This document shows, one piece after another, positions 55,710 through 63,446 of a stretch of 63,446 nucleotides of DNA (positions are counted from its first letter, which is position 1; the number at the start of each line of letters is the position of its first letter). The stretch spans positions 1 through 63,446 of the forward strand of contig JAICQL010000017.1 of NCBI GenBank assembly GCA_025937895.1. Direction: 5' to 3'. The notes under the pieces were generated by a model that searched no databases, had not been told where the DNA came from, and worked only from the letters and a program-made list of their open reading frames with translations. The DNA is from Polyangiaceae bacterium. Lineage in GTDB: Bacteria > Myxococcota_A > Polyangia > Polyangiales > Polyangiaceae. The translations under genes and the position numbers were made by a program.

Positions 55710-56581
55710 TCCGCGCCACCGTGGTGCTGGTGCTCGCCCTGCTGGTGGTGGGGCTGAGCTCCATCTTCGTGATCGACGAGACGGAGCAGGCCATCGTCAC
55801 TCAGTTTGGCCAGTACCGCTGGAGCGCCACCGAGCCCGGGCTGCATTTCAAGCTGCCCTTCGTGCAGGAGGTGCACCGGATGGAGCGCCGCGTGATCGGA
55901 CGCGACACCTCCGCCGGAGACTACCTGACCCTGGACAAGAAGAAGCTCGTGGCCGATCCCGTCGCGCGCTGGAAGATCGTCGACCCGCTCACGTTCTACC
56001 AGCGCGTACAGGACGAGGTGCGGGCGGCGCGCCGCCTGGACGATATCGTCAAGAGCGCGCTGCGCAGCGAGATCTCCAGCCACCGCTTTGACGAGATCAT
56101 CGGCAGCGCACGCACTCCGCTGATGGACGCCGTGACGGCCAGGGTGCAGGAGAAGGCAAAGGAGTTCGGCATCGAGGTGGTGGACGTGCGCATCAAGCGC
56201 GCGGACCTGCCTCGCGAGGTGCAGGAGAGCGTGTTCCAGCGCATGCGTGCGGAGCGTGACCGCGAGGCCAAGCGCTATCGCTCGGAGGGCGCAGAGGAGG
56301 CCGCGAAGATCCGCGCCCGCGCCGACAAGGACGTGACGATCCTGCTGGCCAAGGCCTATCAGGAGGCTGAGGCCCTGAAAGGTGACGGCGACGCCAACGC
56401 CACGCGCATTTACGCCGGCGCGTACGGCAAGGACCCCGAGTTCTACGCGATGTTGCGTTCGCTCGAGGCGTATGAAAAGTCGCTCACCCCCGAGACGGAG
56501 CTGGTGATGTCGACCGATGCCGAGCTGTTCCGCTATCTGGCCCGTCCCTCTGAAGCCCGCGGAACCTTCTCCAACCGATGA
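55706..56581 (+). CDS. hflC: HflC, SPFH/band-7 membrane protein
   Basis: The 291-residue partner of HflK starts with a membrane helix (VVLVLALLVVGLSSIFVIDE) followed by EQAIVTQFGQYRWSATEPGL, HFKLPFVQEVHRMERRVIGR and the helical segment VDVRIKRADLPREVQESVFQ / RMRAERDREAKRYRSEGAEE. These are diagnostic of HflC. It overlaps hflK upstream and yggX downstream by 4 bases each, giving a tightly coupled three-gene unit. Confidence 0.95.
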   Translation: MIRATVVLVLALLVVGLSSIFVIDETEQAIVTQFGQYRWSATEPGLHFKLPFVQEVHRMERRVIGRDTSAGDYLTLDKKKLVADPVARWKIVDPLTFYQRVQDEVRAARRLDDIVKSALRSEISSHRFDEIIGSARTPLMDAVTARVQEKAKEFGIEVVDVRIKRADLPREVQESVFQRMRAERDREAKRYRSEGAEEAAKIRARADKDVTILLAKAYQEAEALKGDGDANATRIYAGAYGKDPEFYAMLRSLEAYEKSLTPETELVMSTDAELFRYLARPSEARGTFSNR

Positions 56582-56859
56582 GCGATGCGATGTCCAGAAT
56601 GGTGAATTGCGTAAAGTTAGGGATCGAGGCGGAAGGCCTGGAAAAGCCGCCGTTTCGCGGCCCGCTCGGGCAGCGCGTGTACGACTCGGTGTCGAAGGAG
56701 GCCTGGCGCAAGTGGCTGGAGCACTCCAAGATGCTCATCAACGAGTACCGGCTGGACCTGGTCAGTGAGGCAGGGCAGCGCATCTGGATGACGGAGCTGG
56801 AGAACTACTTCTTCGGCGCCGGCAGCGCCGCGCCACCCGAGTTCAAGCCGCAGGAGTAG
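56578..56859 (+). CDS. yggX: Fe(2+)-trafficking / oxidative protection protein YggX
   Basis: The 93-residue protein matches YggX: MVNCVKLGIEAEGLEKPPF with the conserved Cys, GPLGQRVYDSVSKEAWRKWL, HSKMLINEYRLDL and ELENYFFG. YggX helps protect Fe-S clusters from oxidative damage in enterobacteria. The first ATG overlaps the hflC stop; internal ATGs at codons 5 and 8 are alternatives, and codon 5 best matches the family start. Coupling yggX to hflKC is unusual and suggests envelope proteolysis and redox stress are linked here. It converges on an AraC-type remnant that overlaps its last 17 bases. Confidence 0.93.
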   Translation: MSDAMSRMVNCVKLGIEAEGLEKPPFRGPLGQRVYDSVSKEAWRKWLEHSKMLINEYRLDLVSEAGQRIWMTELENYFFGAGSAAPPEFKPQE

Positions 56860-57259
56860 CGGGTGACCGGCTGCGGGCGCCGCCCATGCGCGGCGCCGGC
56901 GCCTGTGCGCTGGGCGCAGGTTGGCCACGAAACAGCAGGCGCACCGCCCGCCCGTCCATGCCCAGGTGGCGCGCCAGGGCGCGCTGCATCTGCGCATTGC
57001 TGCTGAAGCCGGCCTGGCTGGCCACCACCTTCTGCGCCAGCGCGGTGGACGATAGCAACGTGCGGGCGTGCTCCACCCGGATGCGCTCGATCAGCTTGGC
57101 CGGCGTGATGCCGAGCAGCGCACGGGTGCGGCGATGCAACGTGCGCACGGTGAGCCCGGCGCGGCGCGCCAGGGTAGTCACGTTCAGCTGCGGCAGGCGG
57201 CGCCGCGCCCAGGCGATGCTGGCCCCCAGCGGATCCGATGCCGCGCAGCAGGGCCGCCG
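56843..57259 (-). pseudogene. AraC/GlxA-type regulator remnant (DNA-binding domain only)
   Basis: In frame from just after a TAG at 57262-57260 there is a complete AraC-family helix-turn-helix domain: LPQLNVTTLARRAGLTVRTL, GITPAKLIERIRVEHARTLL, VVASQAGFSSNAQMQRALAR and MDGRAVRLLFRGQ. The DPLGASIAWARRRLP lead-in resembles the linker of GlxA-like (DJ-1/PfpI) regulators, but the stop removes any N-terminal domain, and only 63 bases separate it from the next gene. A GTG at 57181 could start a 112-residue protein. A truncated pseudogene is likeliest; a free-standing HTH protein is possible. Confidence 0.6.
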
Positions 57260-57325
57260 CTAGCCCCTTGGCGGGCGGCTGCGGTGGACGCGCCGGCGGT
57301 CTGGGTGCCGGCGGCCCCGGGAGCT

Positions 57326-58909
57326 TCAGCCGAGCAGCTTTTCGATGCCGTGCACGCTCTGATCGCTCAGGAAAGCGCCATCCAGCTTGCGCTCGACCAG
57401 CAGCCGCGAGAAGTGAGCCAGCAACGTCGGGTCGAACACCTTTGGCGTCTGCGCCCGGATGTGATTGCAAGCCTCCAGCGGGCTGACGATGCGACCCAGG
57501 GTGTTGCCCGGGTTGAGGGTCAGGTCCGCCACGCTGTCACACAGCGCGAGCACACGGCTCTGAAAGGGGATGGCCTCACCCGCGAGCCCCTGCGGAAAGC
57601 CCTGGCCATCGAAGCGCTCGTACATGTGGATGATGGCCGTCTTCACCGTGTCGGGGACGTCGGCCTTCTCCAGCAGGCGCCCAGGATTTTGAAACTGCGC
57701 GCGCGCCATCACCTCGTGATCGCGCAGCTGCCACACGTTCAGCGCGGTGAGGTGATGCTGCTGCGTCTTGCCCAGATCGTGGAAGAGGCCGCTGGCCCAG
57801 GCGTGTGCCGCTTGTGGCTCACTCAGATCCAGCTGGCGGCAGAGTGAGTAGGCGAGCCGCGCCACCCGCACCGAGTGGCTCTTGAGCGGGCCGCGCGTGC
57901 GCTCGTGCAGCACCATCAGACACTCGGCGAGCCGCGAGGCGTCGCCCAGCGACGCGCTGCGGATGCGACTGACGCCCTCGTCCAGCTCCGGCTGCGGCTC
58001 GGTGCTGGGGGCCCAGGAATTTCCGCCGGCGCTCGCGCTCGAGCCGGAGCCGCCGCCCGCGATCGCGGCCATCTGCGATCGTGACTGAGGGTCGAAGCGC
58101 TCTTGCCCGTCGAAGCGCGCTTGGCCGTCGAAGCCCGCTTGCCCGTCGAAGCCTGCCTGGTCGAAGCCCGGTCCATCGAACGCGGAGACGTCGACCGGCA
58201 CGTCGTGCATGCCATTCTCGAGCAGGCCGCTCGCTTCCGGCGCCCCGTTGCTCCCGTGCAGGCGCGCGGCAGCGTGCCCCGTCGCGGCGAACGGGTCCGC
58301 CGGATACTGGCCAGCACCCGACTGCCCGCCAGAATAGGACTCGGCGGGCAGCTGCATGGCCGCCGCGGGCGCGCTGTGCCGCGCTCCGTCCATGTCATCC
58401 ATGCGGGCCGAGCCCGCCTGCACCGAGTCCATGGCGATGAGGCGTGCGAACGCGCTGGTGTCCCCGCGATAGTGGCGAGCGATGGCCGCCTGCACCGCGG
58501 AGGGGCGCGCCACGAGGCCCTTGACCTGGCGTGCTCCGGCCGCCACGCGCACGTTCTCCAGCAGCTCAGGATCACCGAGGTCACAGCTCACGATGGTGAG
58601 CGTCTCGTCCTCGGCGAAGCGCAGCGGTAGCACCTGGTAGCGCTCCGCCAGGCGCAGCGACAGGCGCTGCAGCGTGGCTCGCGGCACCACCGCTCCCTCC
58701 AGCGTCTTCGTGCTGATGAACTTGGTGCCGAACATCTCGGCGAGATGGCGCAGCACCATCGACTCGGGCAGGCCGCATTCGATCAACGCGTCCTCGAAGC
58801 GCTCACCACCGCTGTGATGGCGGTCGAGCGCGGCACTGGCGAGCGCGGGAGAGATGCGCCCTTCCTGAAGCATGCGTTCGGCGAGCACTGAACTGGGATC
58901 GGAATTCAC
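57326..58909 (-). CDS. MshEN-like / degenerate HD-GYP-like protein
   Basis: The 527-residue protein starts at GTG 58909. Residues ~5-140 resemble the MshEN/GspE N-terminal domain (LAERMLQEGRISPALASAAL; FEDALIECGLPESMVLRHLA; GTKFISTKTLEGAVVP). A ~120-residue Gly/Gln/Ser linker contains FDGQ repeats. The C-terminal ~210 residues are an HD domain: SHSVRVARLAYSLCRQLDLS, WASGLFHDLGKTQQHH, then IIHMYERFDGQGFPQGLAGE where true HD-GYP enzymes have HHExxDGxGYP. The metal HD pair is kept, but GYP is GFP and the preceding His-His is His-Met-Tyr. It may be a c-di-GMP phosphodiesterase or a receptor lacking activity. It lies between the AraC remnant and a divergent methyltransferase gene. Confidence 0.75.
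   Translation of the reverse strand: MNSDPSSVLAERMLQEGRISPALASAALDRHHSGGERFEDALIECGLPESMVLRHLAEMFGTKFISTKTLEGAVVPRATLQRLSLRLAERYQVLPLRFAEDETLTIVSCDLGDPELLENVRVAAGARQVKGLVARPSAVQAAIARHYRGDTSAFARLIAMDSVQAGSARMDDMDGARHSAPAAAMQLPAESYSGGQSGAGQYPADPFAATGHAAARLHGSNGAPEASGLLENGMHDVPVDVSAFDGPGFDQAGFDGQAGFDGQARFDGQERFDPQSRSQMAAIAGGGSGSSASAGGNSWAPSTEPQPELDEGVSRIRSASLGDASRLAECLMVLHERTRGPLKSHSVRVARLAYSLCRQLDLSEPQAAHAWASGLFHDLGKTQQHHLTALNVWQLRDHEVMARAQFQNPGRLLEKADVPDTVKTAIIHMYERFDGQGFPQGLAGEAIPFQSRVLALCDSVADLTLNPGNTLGRIVSPLEACNHIRAQTPKVFDPTLLAHFSRLLVERKLDGAFLSDQSVHGIEKLLG
58091..58159. repeat. 18-bp (and one 15-bp) tandem repeats encoding FDGQ units
   Basis: Three 18-base units starting GTCGAAGCG/C (58091-58108, 58109-58126, 58127-58144) and a 15-base unit (58145-58159) run together, with a further GTCGAAGCC after them. 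On the minus strand they encode Phe-Asp-Gly-Gln-type peptides in the linker of the HD protein. All lengths are multiples of three. Confidence 0.88.
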
Positions 58910-59092
58910 TGGAGTGTTCAAGCAGCTGAATGCTAGTGCCACGAAAGCGCTCGAGCGAAGGGAATTTTCGCTGCACCGCTTCGGCTCGAGGCGTGATGGC
59001 CTTCCTCCGGCGGGGCCCGGCTGCGCCCGCTTCTTCCTGGGATGTCCCAGCGTCTGGAAAGCAGCCTTTTGACGGAATCGGGAGCAACACAG

Positions 59093-59755
59093 ATGTCCAA
59101 CCGCACCGTGAGTCTCGACGACCGACTGTATGATTACCTTCTGGCTGTTTCGGTCCGGGAGCCACGAGTGCTCGCGGAGCTGCGCGAGGAAACAGCCAAG
59201 CTGCCCAACGCCGGCATGCAAATTTCTCCCGAACAGGGGCAGTTCATGCGGCTGCTCGTGGAGCTGCTCGGTGCGCGCCGTACCCTCGAGATCGGCGTCT
59301 TCACCGGCTACAGCGCGCTGTGCGTCGCGCAGGCTTTGCCGCCCGATGGCGAGCTGGTCGCGTGCGACGTGAGCGAGGAGTACACGAATGTGGCGCGGCG
59401 CTACTGGCAACGTGCCGGTCTGGAGCAACGCATCCAGCTCGAGCTCGGTCCCGCTCTGGCCACTCTCGATCGGCGCATCGCCGCGGGTGAGGCAGGCAGC
59501 TATGACTTCGCGTTCATCGACGCCGACAAGGAGAGCTACCAGGCGTATTACGAGCGTTGCCTGCAGCTGCTCCGGCAGGGTGGCCTGATCGCGATCGACA
59601 ACGTGCTGTGGGGCGGTAGCGTCGCCGACCCGGAGAATCAGAAGTCATCGACCCTGGCCATCCGGGCGCTCAACTCGAAGCTCGCCGACGATCCACGCGT
59701 TTCCGTCTCGCTGATCCCGATCGGTGACGGTCTATTTCTCGCGCGAAAACGCTGA
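59093..59755 (+). CDS. SAM-dependent O-methyltransferase (caffeoyl-CoA OMT-like, class I)
   Basis: The 220-residue cytoplasmic enzyme starts at ATG 59093 with GGAG 8 bases upstream; an in-frame ATG at 59042 is less likely. Motifs of the bacterial O-methyltransferase family 3 are clear: SPEQGQFMRLLVELLGARRT, LEIGVFTGYSALCVAQALP (SAM motif I), VACDVSEEYTNVARRYWQRA, DFAFIDADKESYQAYYERCL (metal Asp) and LIAIDNVLWGGSVADP. Substrates of these enzymes vary (catechols, CoA thioesters, small antibiotics) and cannot be assigned here. It is divergent from the HD protein and 226 bases upstream of sucA. Confidence 0.9.
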   Translation: MSNRTVSLDDRLYDYLLAVSVREPRVLAELREETAKLPNAGMQISPEQGQFMRLLVELLGARRTLEIGVFTGYSALCVAQALPPDGELVACDVSEEYTNVARRYWQRAGLEQRIQLELGPALATLDRRIAAGEAGSYDFAFIDADKESYQAYYERCLQLLRQGGLIAIDNVLWGGSVADPENQKSSTLAIRALNSKLADDPRVSVSLIPIGDGLFLARKR

Positions 59756-59981
59756 ATTGCACTGCCCGGCCCGTCGCCTCGCGGAGGGGTGGTAGAGCCG
59801 GAAATTTGTGTCTATATTTCCCGCGGCGCCGCGTCGTTGGGGCTCCTGCAATGAGGGCTTCATTCTGGCCTCGGCCAGGGCGGGCTCTTCACGTCCGTTT
59901 CCGCCGTCTTTTGTAGACAGCCGAACCCTGGCCTACTTTAACGCTGCCCTAGCGAGCCCAGCGAGCTCCCCCAGAGGATCC

Positions 59982-62900
59982 ATGTCCAATTCGTCCATGG
60001 TGCTTGGCACCGACAACCTGGCTTTCGCCGAACAACTCTACAGCCGCTACCTCGAGGACCCGAACTCGGTCCCCGAAGACTTCCGGCGCTACTTCGAGCG
60101 CGAGCACCCCGGCAACGGCAGCGTGCGGCTGGGCCCCTCGTTCACGGCGCCCTCGCTCTTTGACCCGACGGGCTCGTCGTCGATTCACGTCTCGGTGCCG
60201 CGCAACGGCATGGCCACGGCCAACGGTGCCGCGTACCACGCCAACAACGGCGTGAGCGCGAAGTCGGCTGGCTCCAATGGCAGCAATGGCTCCGGCGCGC
60301 GCGAGAGGGCTTACGAGAACGGCGCGGCTCAGGCGTATGCGCGCGTGCCCCTGCCGGTGCCGCCGGTGGCGCTGCCCGCGCCCGCGCCTCGGGTGGTGGT
60401 GCCCGACAGCGGTGGCAGCACCGCGCTGGAGCGCACCTCGGAGGCGGTCGCTGCGCTGCAAGATCGCGTGGATCAGCTGGTGCGCGCCTATCGCGTGCGC
60501 GGACACATGATCGCCAAGGTGGATCCGCTCGGGCTGCCGCGCCCGCACTACGAGGAGCTCGACCCGGAGTACTACGGGCTGGGCCCCGCCGACATGGAGC
60601 GCGTGTTCTCCAGCCGCACCATCACCGGCACGCAGCGGCTCTCGCTGAGCGCCATCGTGGAGCGCCTGCGCAACACCTACTGCCGCTCGATCGGCGTGGA
60701 GTTCATGCACATCCACGATCCCGTCGCCAAGAACTGGCTGCAGGAGCGGATGGAGGGCACCGAGAATCGGCTGGAGCTCGACCTCGACACTCAGCGCCAC
60801 ATCCTCACCTTGCTCACCGACGCGGTGATGCTGGAGGAGTTCATCCAGCGCAAATACGTGCGCGCCAAGAGCTTCTCGCTGGAGGGCTCGGAGAGCCTGC
60901 TGCCGCTCTTGCACCTGGCGATCGATCGCGCCGGACAGCACGGCGTGGATGAGGTGACCCTGGGCATGGCGCACCGCGGGCGCCTGAACGTGCTGGCGAA
61001 CTTGATGGGCAAGAGCCCGCGCGAGATCTTCCGCGAGTTCGACGACGTCGACCCGGAGCTGTACCGCGGTCGTGGCGACGTGAAGTACCACCTGGGGCGC
61101 AGCTACGACTTCACCACCTTGCACGGCAAGAAGGTGCACCTCTCGCTGTGCTTCAACCCCAGCCACCTCGAGTTCGTGAACGGCGTGGTGCTGGGTCGCG
61201 TGCGCGCCAAGCAGGATCGCACCGGCGATCAGAAGCGCATGCGCAAGATGGGTCTGATCATCCACGGTGATGCCGCCTTCATCGGCGAAGGCATCGTGCA
61301 GGAGTGCCTGAACCTGAGCGGTCTGGACGCGTACGAGACCGGCGGCACCTTGCACGTGGTGGTCAACAACCAGATCGGCTTCACCACCCCCGCGCGCGAG
61401 TCACGCTCCACCACCTACTGTACCGACATCGCCAAGATGCTGCAGATCCCGATCTTCCACGTGAACGGTGAGGATCCGGAGGCGGTGGCCCAGGCCGTGA
61501 CCCTGGCCATGGACTTCCGCGCCACGTTCTCGCGCGATGTGGTGATCGACATGTACGGCTACCGCCGGCACGGCCACAACGAGGGCGATGAGCCCTCGTT
61601 CACGCAGCCCGTGCTGTACCGGGCGATCTCCAAGCGCGCCAGCGTGCGCGACGGCTACCTCAGTCGCCTGATGAAGATGGGGGACATGTCCAAGGAGGAC
61701 GCCGACGCGATCGCCGTGCGCCGCCGCGAGCACCTGGAGCAGGAGCTCTCGGAGGCACGCTCCAAGGCCTTCCAGCGCCGCACGGACTGGCTGGGTGGCT
61801 ACTGGAAGGGCTACACCGGCGGGCCCGAGTCCGAGGTGGAGGACGTCGACACCTCGGTGGAGCCGGCCTTGCTGCGCGACCTGCTGCTGCGGCAGACGCG
61901 GCTGCCGGAGGACTTCCAGGCGAACCCCAAGGTGCTGGGCGTGATCGAGCGCCGCGCGGAGATGGCCCGGGGTGAGCGCCCGCTGGACTGGGGCGCCGCC
62001 GAGGCCGCCTGCTTCGCCAGCCTGCTCAACCAGGGCGTGCCCGTGCGCATCACCGGCCAGGACGTGGCGCGCGGCACCTTTGCGCACCGTCACGCCGTGC
62101 TGCACGACGTGCGCGACGGCAAGACGTACACGCCGCTGGCGCACCTGGTGCCCGATGGGCAGCCCCGCGTGCAGATCTACAACAGCCCGCTGAGCGAGGC
62201 TGGGGTGATGAGCTTCGAGTGGGGCTACAGCCTCGACTGCCCGGAGGGGCTCGTGATGTGGGAGGCGCAGTTCGGTGACTTCGTCAACTGCGCACAGGTC
62301 ATCATCGATCAGTTTTTGGTCAGCGCCGAGGACAAGTGGAAGCGCCTGAGCGGTCTGGTCCTTTTGTTGCCGCACGGTTTCGAGGGGCAGGGGCCCGAGC
62401 ACTCCAGCGCCAGGCTGGAGCGCTTCCTGATGCTGGCGGCCGAGGACAACATCCAGGTCGCGCAGGTGACCACGCCTGCGCAGTACTTCCACTTGCTGCG
62501 CCGTCAGGTGCTGCGCCCCTGGCGCAAGCCGCTGGTGGTGTTCACGCCCAAGAGCCTGCTGCGGCATCCGGACGCGACCAACGCCATCGACGACATCGCG
62601 CGCGGTTCGTTCCACCGGGTGTTGCCCGACCCCGAAGGGTTCACCGGGCCCAGCGTGCAGCGCATCTTGCTCTGCAGCGGGAAGGTATATTACGAGCTGC
62701 TCGCGCAACGGCGGGAGTTGTCGCGGAAAGACGTGGCGATCATCCGGTTGGAGCAGCTCTATCCGTTCCCCAAGCAGGCCCTGGGCTCGCTGCTGGAGTC
62801 CTACGCGCCCGGCACTCGCGTGGTGTGGGTGCAGGATGAGCCGGAGAACATGGGCGCGTGGCCGTTCCTGCGGCTGCGCTTCGGTGAGCGCCTGTTCGGC

Positions 62901-63017
62901 CGTCATCCGCTGTCTTGCGCCTCGCGCGACGAGTCAGCGAGCCCGGCAACAGGCTCTGCCAGCGCTCACCGCCTCGAGCAGCAGGAGCTGATCGCTCGCG
63001 CGTTCGCGCCACTCTGA
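59982..63017 (+). CDS. sucA: 2-oxoglutarate dehydrogenase E1 component
   Basis: The thiamine-diphosphate E1 decarboxylates 2-oxoglutarate in the TCA cycle. The ATG at 59982 has AGAGG upstream and gives the E1 N-terminus ([33 protein letters not shown]) that binds E2. Residues ~55-145 are a low-complexity Ala/Asn/Gly/Pro insert. The core shows [40 protein letters not shown], the ThDP motif region ([14 protein letters not shown]: [19 protein letters not shown]), [36 protein letters not shown] and [20 protein letters not shown]. Total ~1011 residues. sucB starts 139 bases downstream, so the order is the usual sucAB. Confidence 0.97.
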   Translation: MSNSSMVLGTDNLAFAEQLYSRYLEDPNSVPEDFRRYFEREHPGNGSVRLGPSFTAPSLFDPTGSSSIHVSVPRNGMATANGAAYHANNGVSAKSAGSNGSNGSGARERAYENGAAQAYARVPLPVPPVALPAPAPRVVVPDSGGSTALERTSEAVAALQDRVDQLVRAYRVRGHMIAKVDPLGLPRPHYEELDPEYYGLGPADMERVFSSRTITGTQRLSLSAIVERLRNTYCRSIGVEFMHIHDPVAKNWLQERMEGTENRLELDLDTQRHILTLLTDAVMLEEFIQRKYVRAKSFSLEGSESLLPLLHLAIDRAGQHGVDEVTLGMAHRGRLNVLANLMGKSPREIFREFDDVDPELYRGRGDVKYHLGRSYDFTTLHGKKVHLSLCFNPSHLEFVNGVVLGRVRAKQDRTGDQKRMRKMGLIIHGDAAFIGEGIVQECLNLSGLDAYETGGTLHVVVNNQIGFTTPARESRSTTYCTDIAKMLQIPIFHVNGEDPEAVAQAVTLAMDFRATFSRDVVIDMYGYRRHGHNEGDEPSFTQPVLYRAISKRASVRDGYLSRLMKMGDMSKEDADAIAVRRREHLEQELSEARSKAFQRRTDWLGGYWKGYTGGPESEVEDVDTSVEPALLRDLLLRQTRLPEDFQANPKVLGVIERRAEMARGERPLDWGAAEAACFASLLNQGVPVRITGQDVARGTFAHRHAVLHDVRDGKTYTPLAHLVPDGQPRVQIYNSPLSEAGVMSFEWGYSLDCPEGLVMWEAQFGDFVNCAQVIIDQFLVSAEDKWKRLSGLVLLLPHGFEGQGPEHSSARLERFLMLAAEDNIQVAQVTTPAQYFHLLRRQVLRPWRKPLVVFTPKSLLRHPDATNAIDDIARGSFHRVLPDPEGFTGPSVQRILLCSGKVYYELLAQRRELSRKDVAIIRLEQLYPFPKQALGSLLESYAPGTRVVWVQDEPENMGAWPFLRLRFGERLFGRHPLSCASRDESASPATGSASAHRLEQQELIARAFAPL

Positions 63018-63156
63018 GGCGGTAGCAGTGACCAGTGGCTGACCCCAGCACTCCGCTTGCGCGGGAGCATCGAAGCGTCGCGCGAGACCGTCTGGAAAAT
63101 GATCTCCAGGTAGCTGAAACATGCGCCAGCGCCTGTGATCCGAAGGAGAGGCTAAC

Positions 63157-63446
63157 GTGCCCGTAGAGTTGAAGGTGCCCTCCGTGGGCGAATCAGTGAC
63201 CGAGGTTGAGATCGGTGAGTGGTTGAAGAGCGTCGGTGACCCGGTCAAGCAAGACGACATCGTGGTCATGCTCGAGACCGACAAGGTGACCGTGGAGCTG
63301 CCGGCTCCCGTGAACGGGACGATCTCCAAGATCCTGTTTCAGAAGGGCGCCTCGGCCAAGGTTGGGGACGTGCTCGGTTACATGGAGGAAGGCGCTGTTG
63401 CTCAGCAGGGCAGCGCTCAGCAGGGCAGCGCTCAGCAGGGCACGGC
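63157..63446 (+). CDS. sucB: Dihydrolipoyllysine succinyltransferase (E2 of 2-oxoglutarate dehydrogenase), N-terminal part
   Basis: The gene starts at GTG 63157 with AAGGAG 8 bases upstream and runs off the window. The first ~80 residues are a lipoyl domain: VELKVPSVGESVTEVEIGEW, VVMLETDKVTVELPAPVNGT with the lipoyl-Lys in ETDKVT. The linker begins with AQQGS repeats. The catalytic and E1-binding domains lie outside the window. Position after sucA and the VGESV..E motif distinguish it from the pyruvate dehydrogenase E2. Confidence 0.95.
   Translation, partial: MPVELKVPSVGESVTEVEIGEWLKSVGDPVKQDDIVVMLETDKVTVELPAPVNGTISKILFQKGASAKVGDVLGYMEEGAVAQQGSAQQGSAQQGT
63400..63444 (+). repeat. 15-bp tandem repeat, 3 copies, in the sucB linker
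   Basis: Units GCTCAGCAGGGCAGC at 63400-63414 and 63415-63429 and GCTCAGCAGGGCACG at 63430-63444 encode Ala-Gln-Gln-Gly-Ser/Thr just after the lipoyl domain. The array may continue beyond the window edge. Confidence 0.92.

Noticed and set aside
56805..57470. A ~220-codon minus-strand frame across the AraC remnant
   Set aside because: It is out of frame with the recognisable HTH and gives only Pro/Ala/Arg-rich low complexity.

Overview
The window is very GC-rich, gene-dense DNA with many GTG and TTG starts and 4-base stop/start overlaps. Its Ser/Thr kinase-ATPase-TPR protein, tandem FHA protein, DUF4388-like/MshEN protein, Pro/Ala-rich single-pass membrane proteins and TonB/beta-helix lipoprotein locus are typical of Myxococcota (Polyangia-like deltaproteobacteria). 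That assignment is inferred from gene style and was not tested by a search. I see no rRNA, tRNA, insertion sequence, prophage or CRISPR array. It reads as ordinary chromosome.

Layout. 1-6366: nitrate assimilation, with the end of a NirB-NirD fusion facing a NasA-type nitrate reductase and a four-cluster Fe-S/DmsC-like membrane anchor fusion, separated by an unknown Pro-rich membrane protein. 6367-10121: thiC, a double-FHA membrane protein and a membrane protein ending near a CAG (poly-Gln) tract. 10128-17078: an exbB-exbD-tonB operon divergent from a TonB-dependent receptor and a beta-helix lipoprotein, which together look like one outer-membrane uptake unit. 17220-22013: a coiled-coil protein, a Slt-type lytic transglycosylase lipoprotein, and overlapping mscS-mscL. 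22122-26798: carB and a MepA-LysM murein endopeptidase, both leftward. 27479-32172: three poorly characterised genes, namely a repeat-linker protein, a cytochrome-like lipoprotein with CX4CH, and a predicted beta-barrel with a CsgG/LpoB-like N-terminus. 32261-38479: alanine dehydrogenase, a DUF4388/MshEN/TPR protein and pntAB. 38573-44668 (leftward): yacG-hslO, and a large kinase-ATPase-TPR protein just upstream of hemL. 44835-48246: a glutaredoxin-like lipoprotein, pssA and a LysM protein. 48366-54461: xseA-aroE-glycogen debranching enzyme, then a histidine kinase/OmpR pair. 54570-59755: hflK-hflC-yggX, an AraC-type remnant, a degenerate HD-GYP-like protein and an O-methyltransferase. 59982-63446: sucA and the start of sucB.

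Most genes are housekeeping (nitrate assimilation, thiamine, pyrimidine/arginine, haem, aromatic amino acid, phospholipid and TCA-cycle steps, redox balance) mixed with envelope and signalling genes. The most unusual signals are the quinol-anchor-type assimilatory nitrate reductase, the CX4CH lipoprotein/barrel pair, two MshEN-type proteins (one with a broken HD-GYP signature), and a recurring pattern of short in-frame 15- or 18-bp tandem repeats in protein linkers. No clearly new multi-gene defence or mobile system was found.
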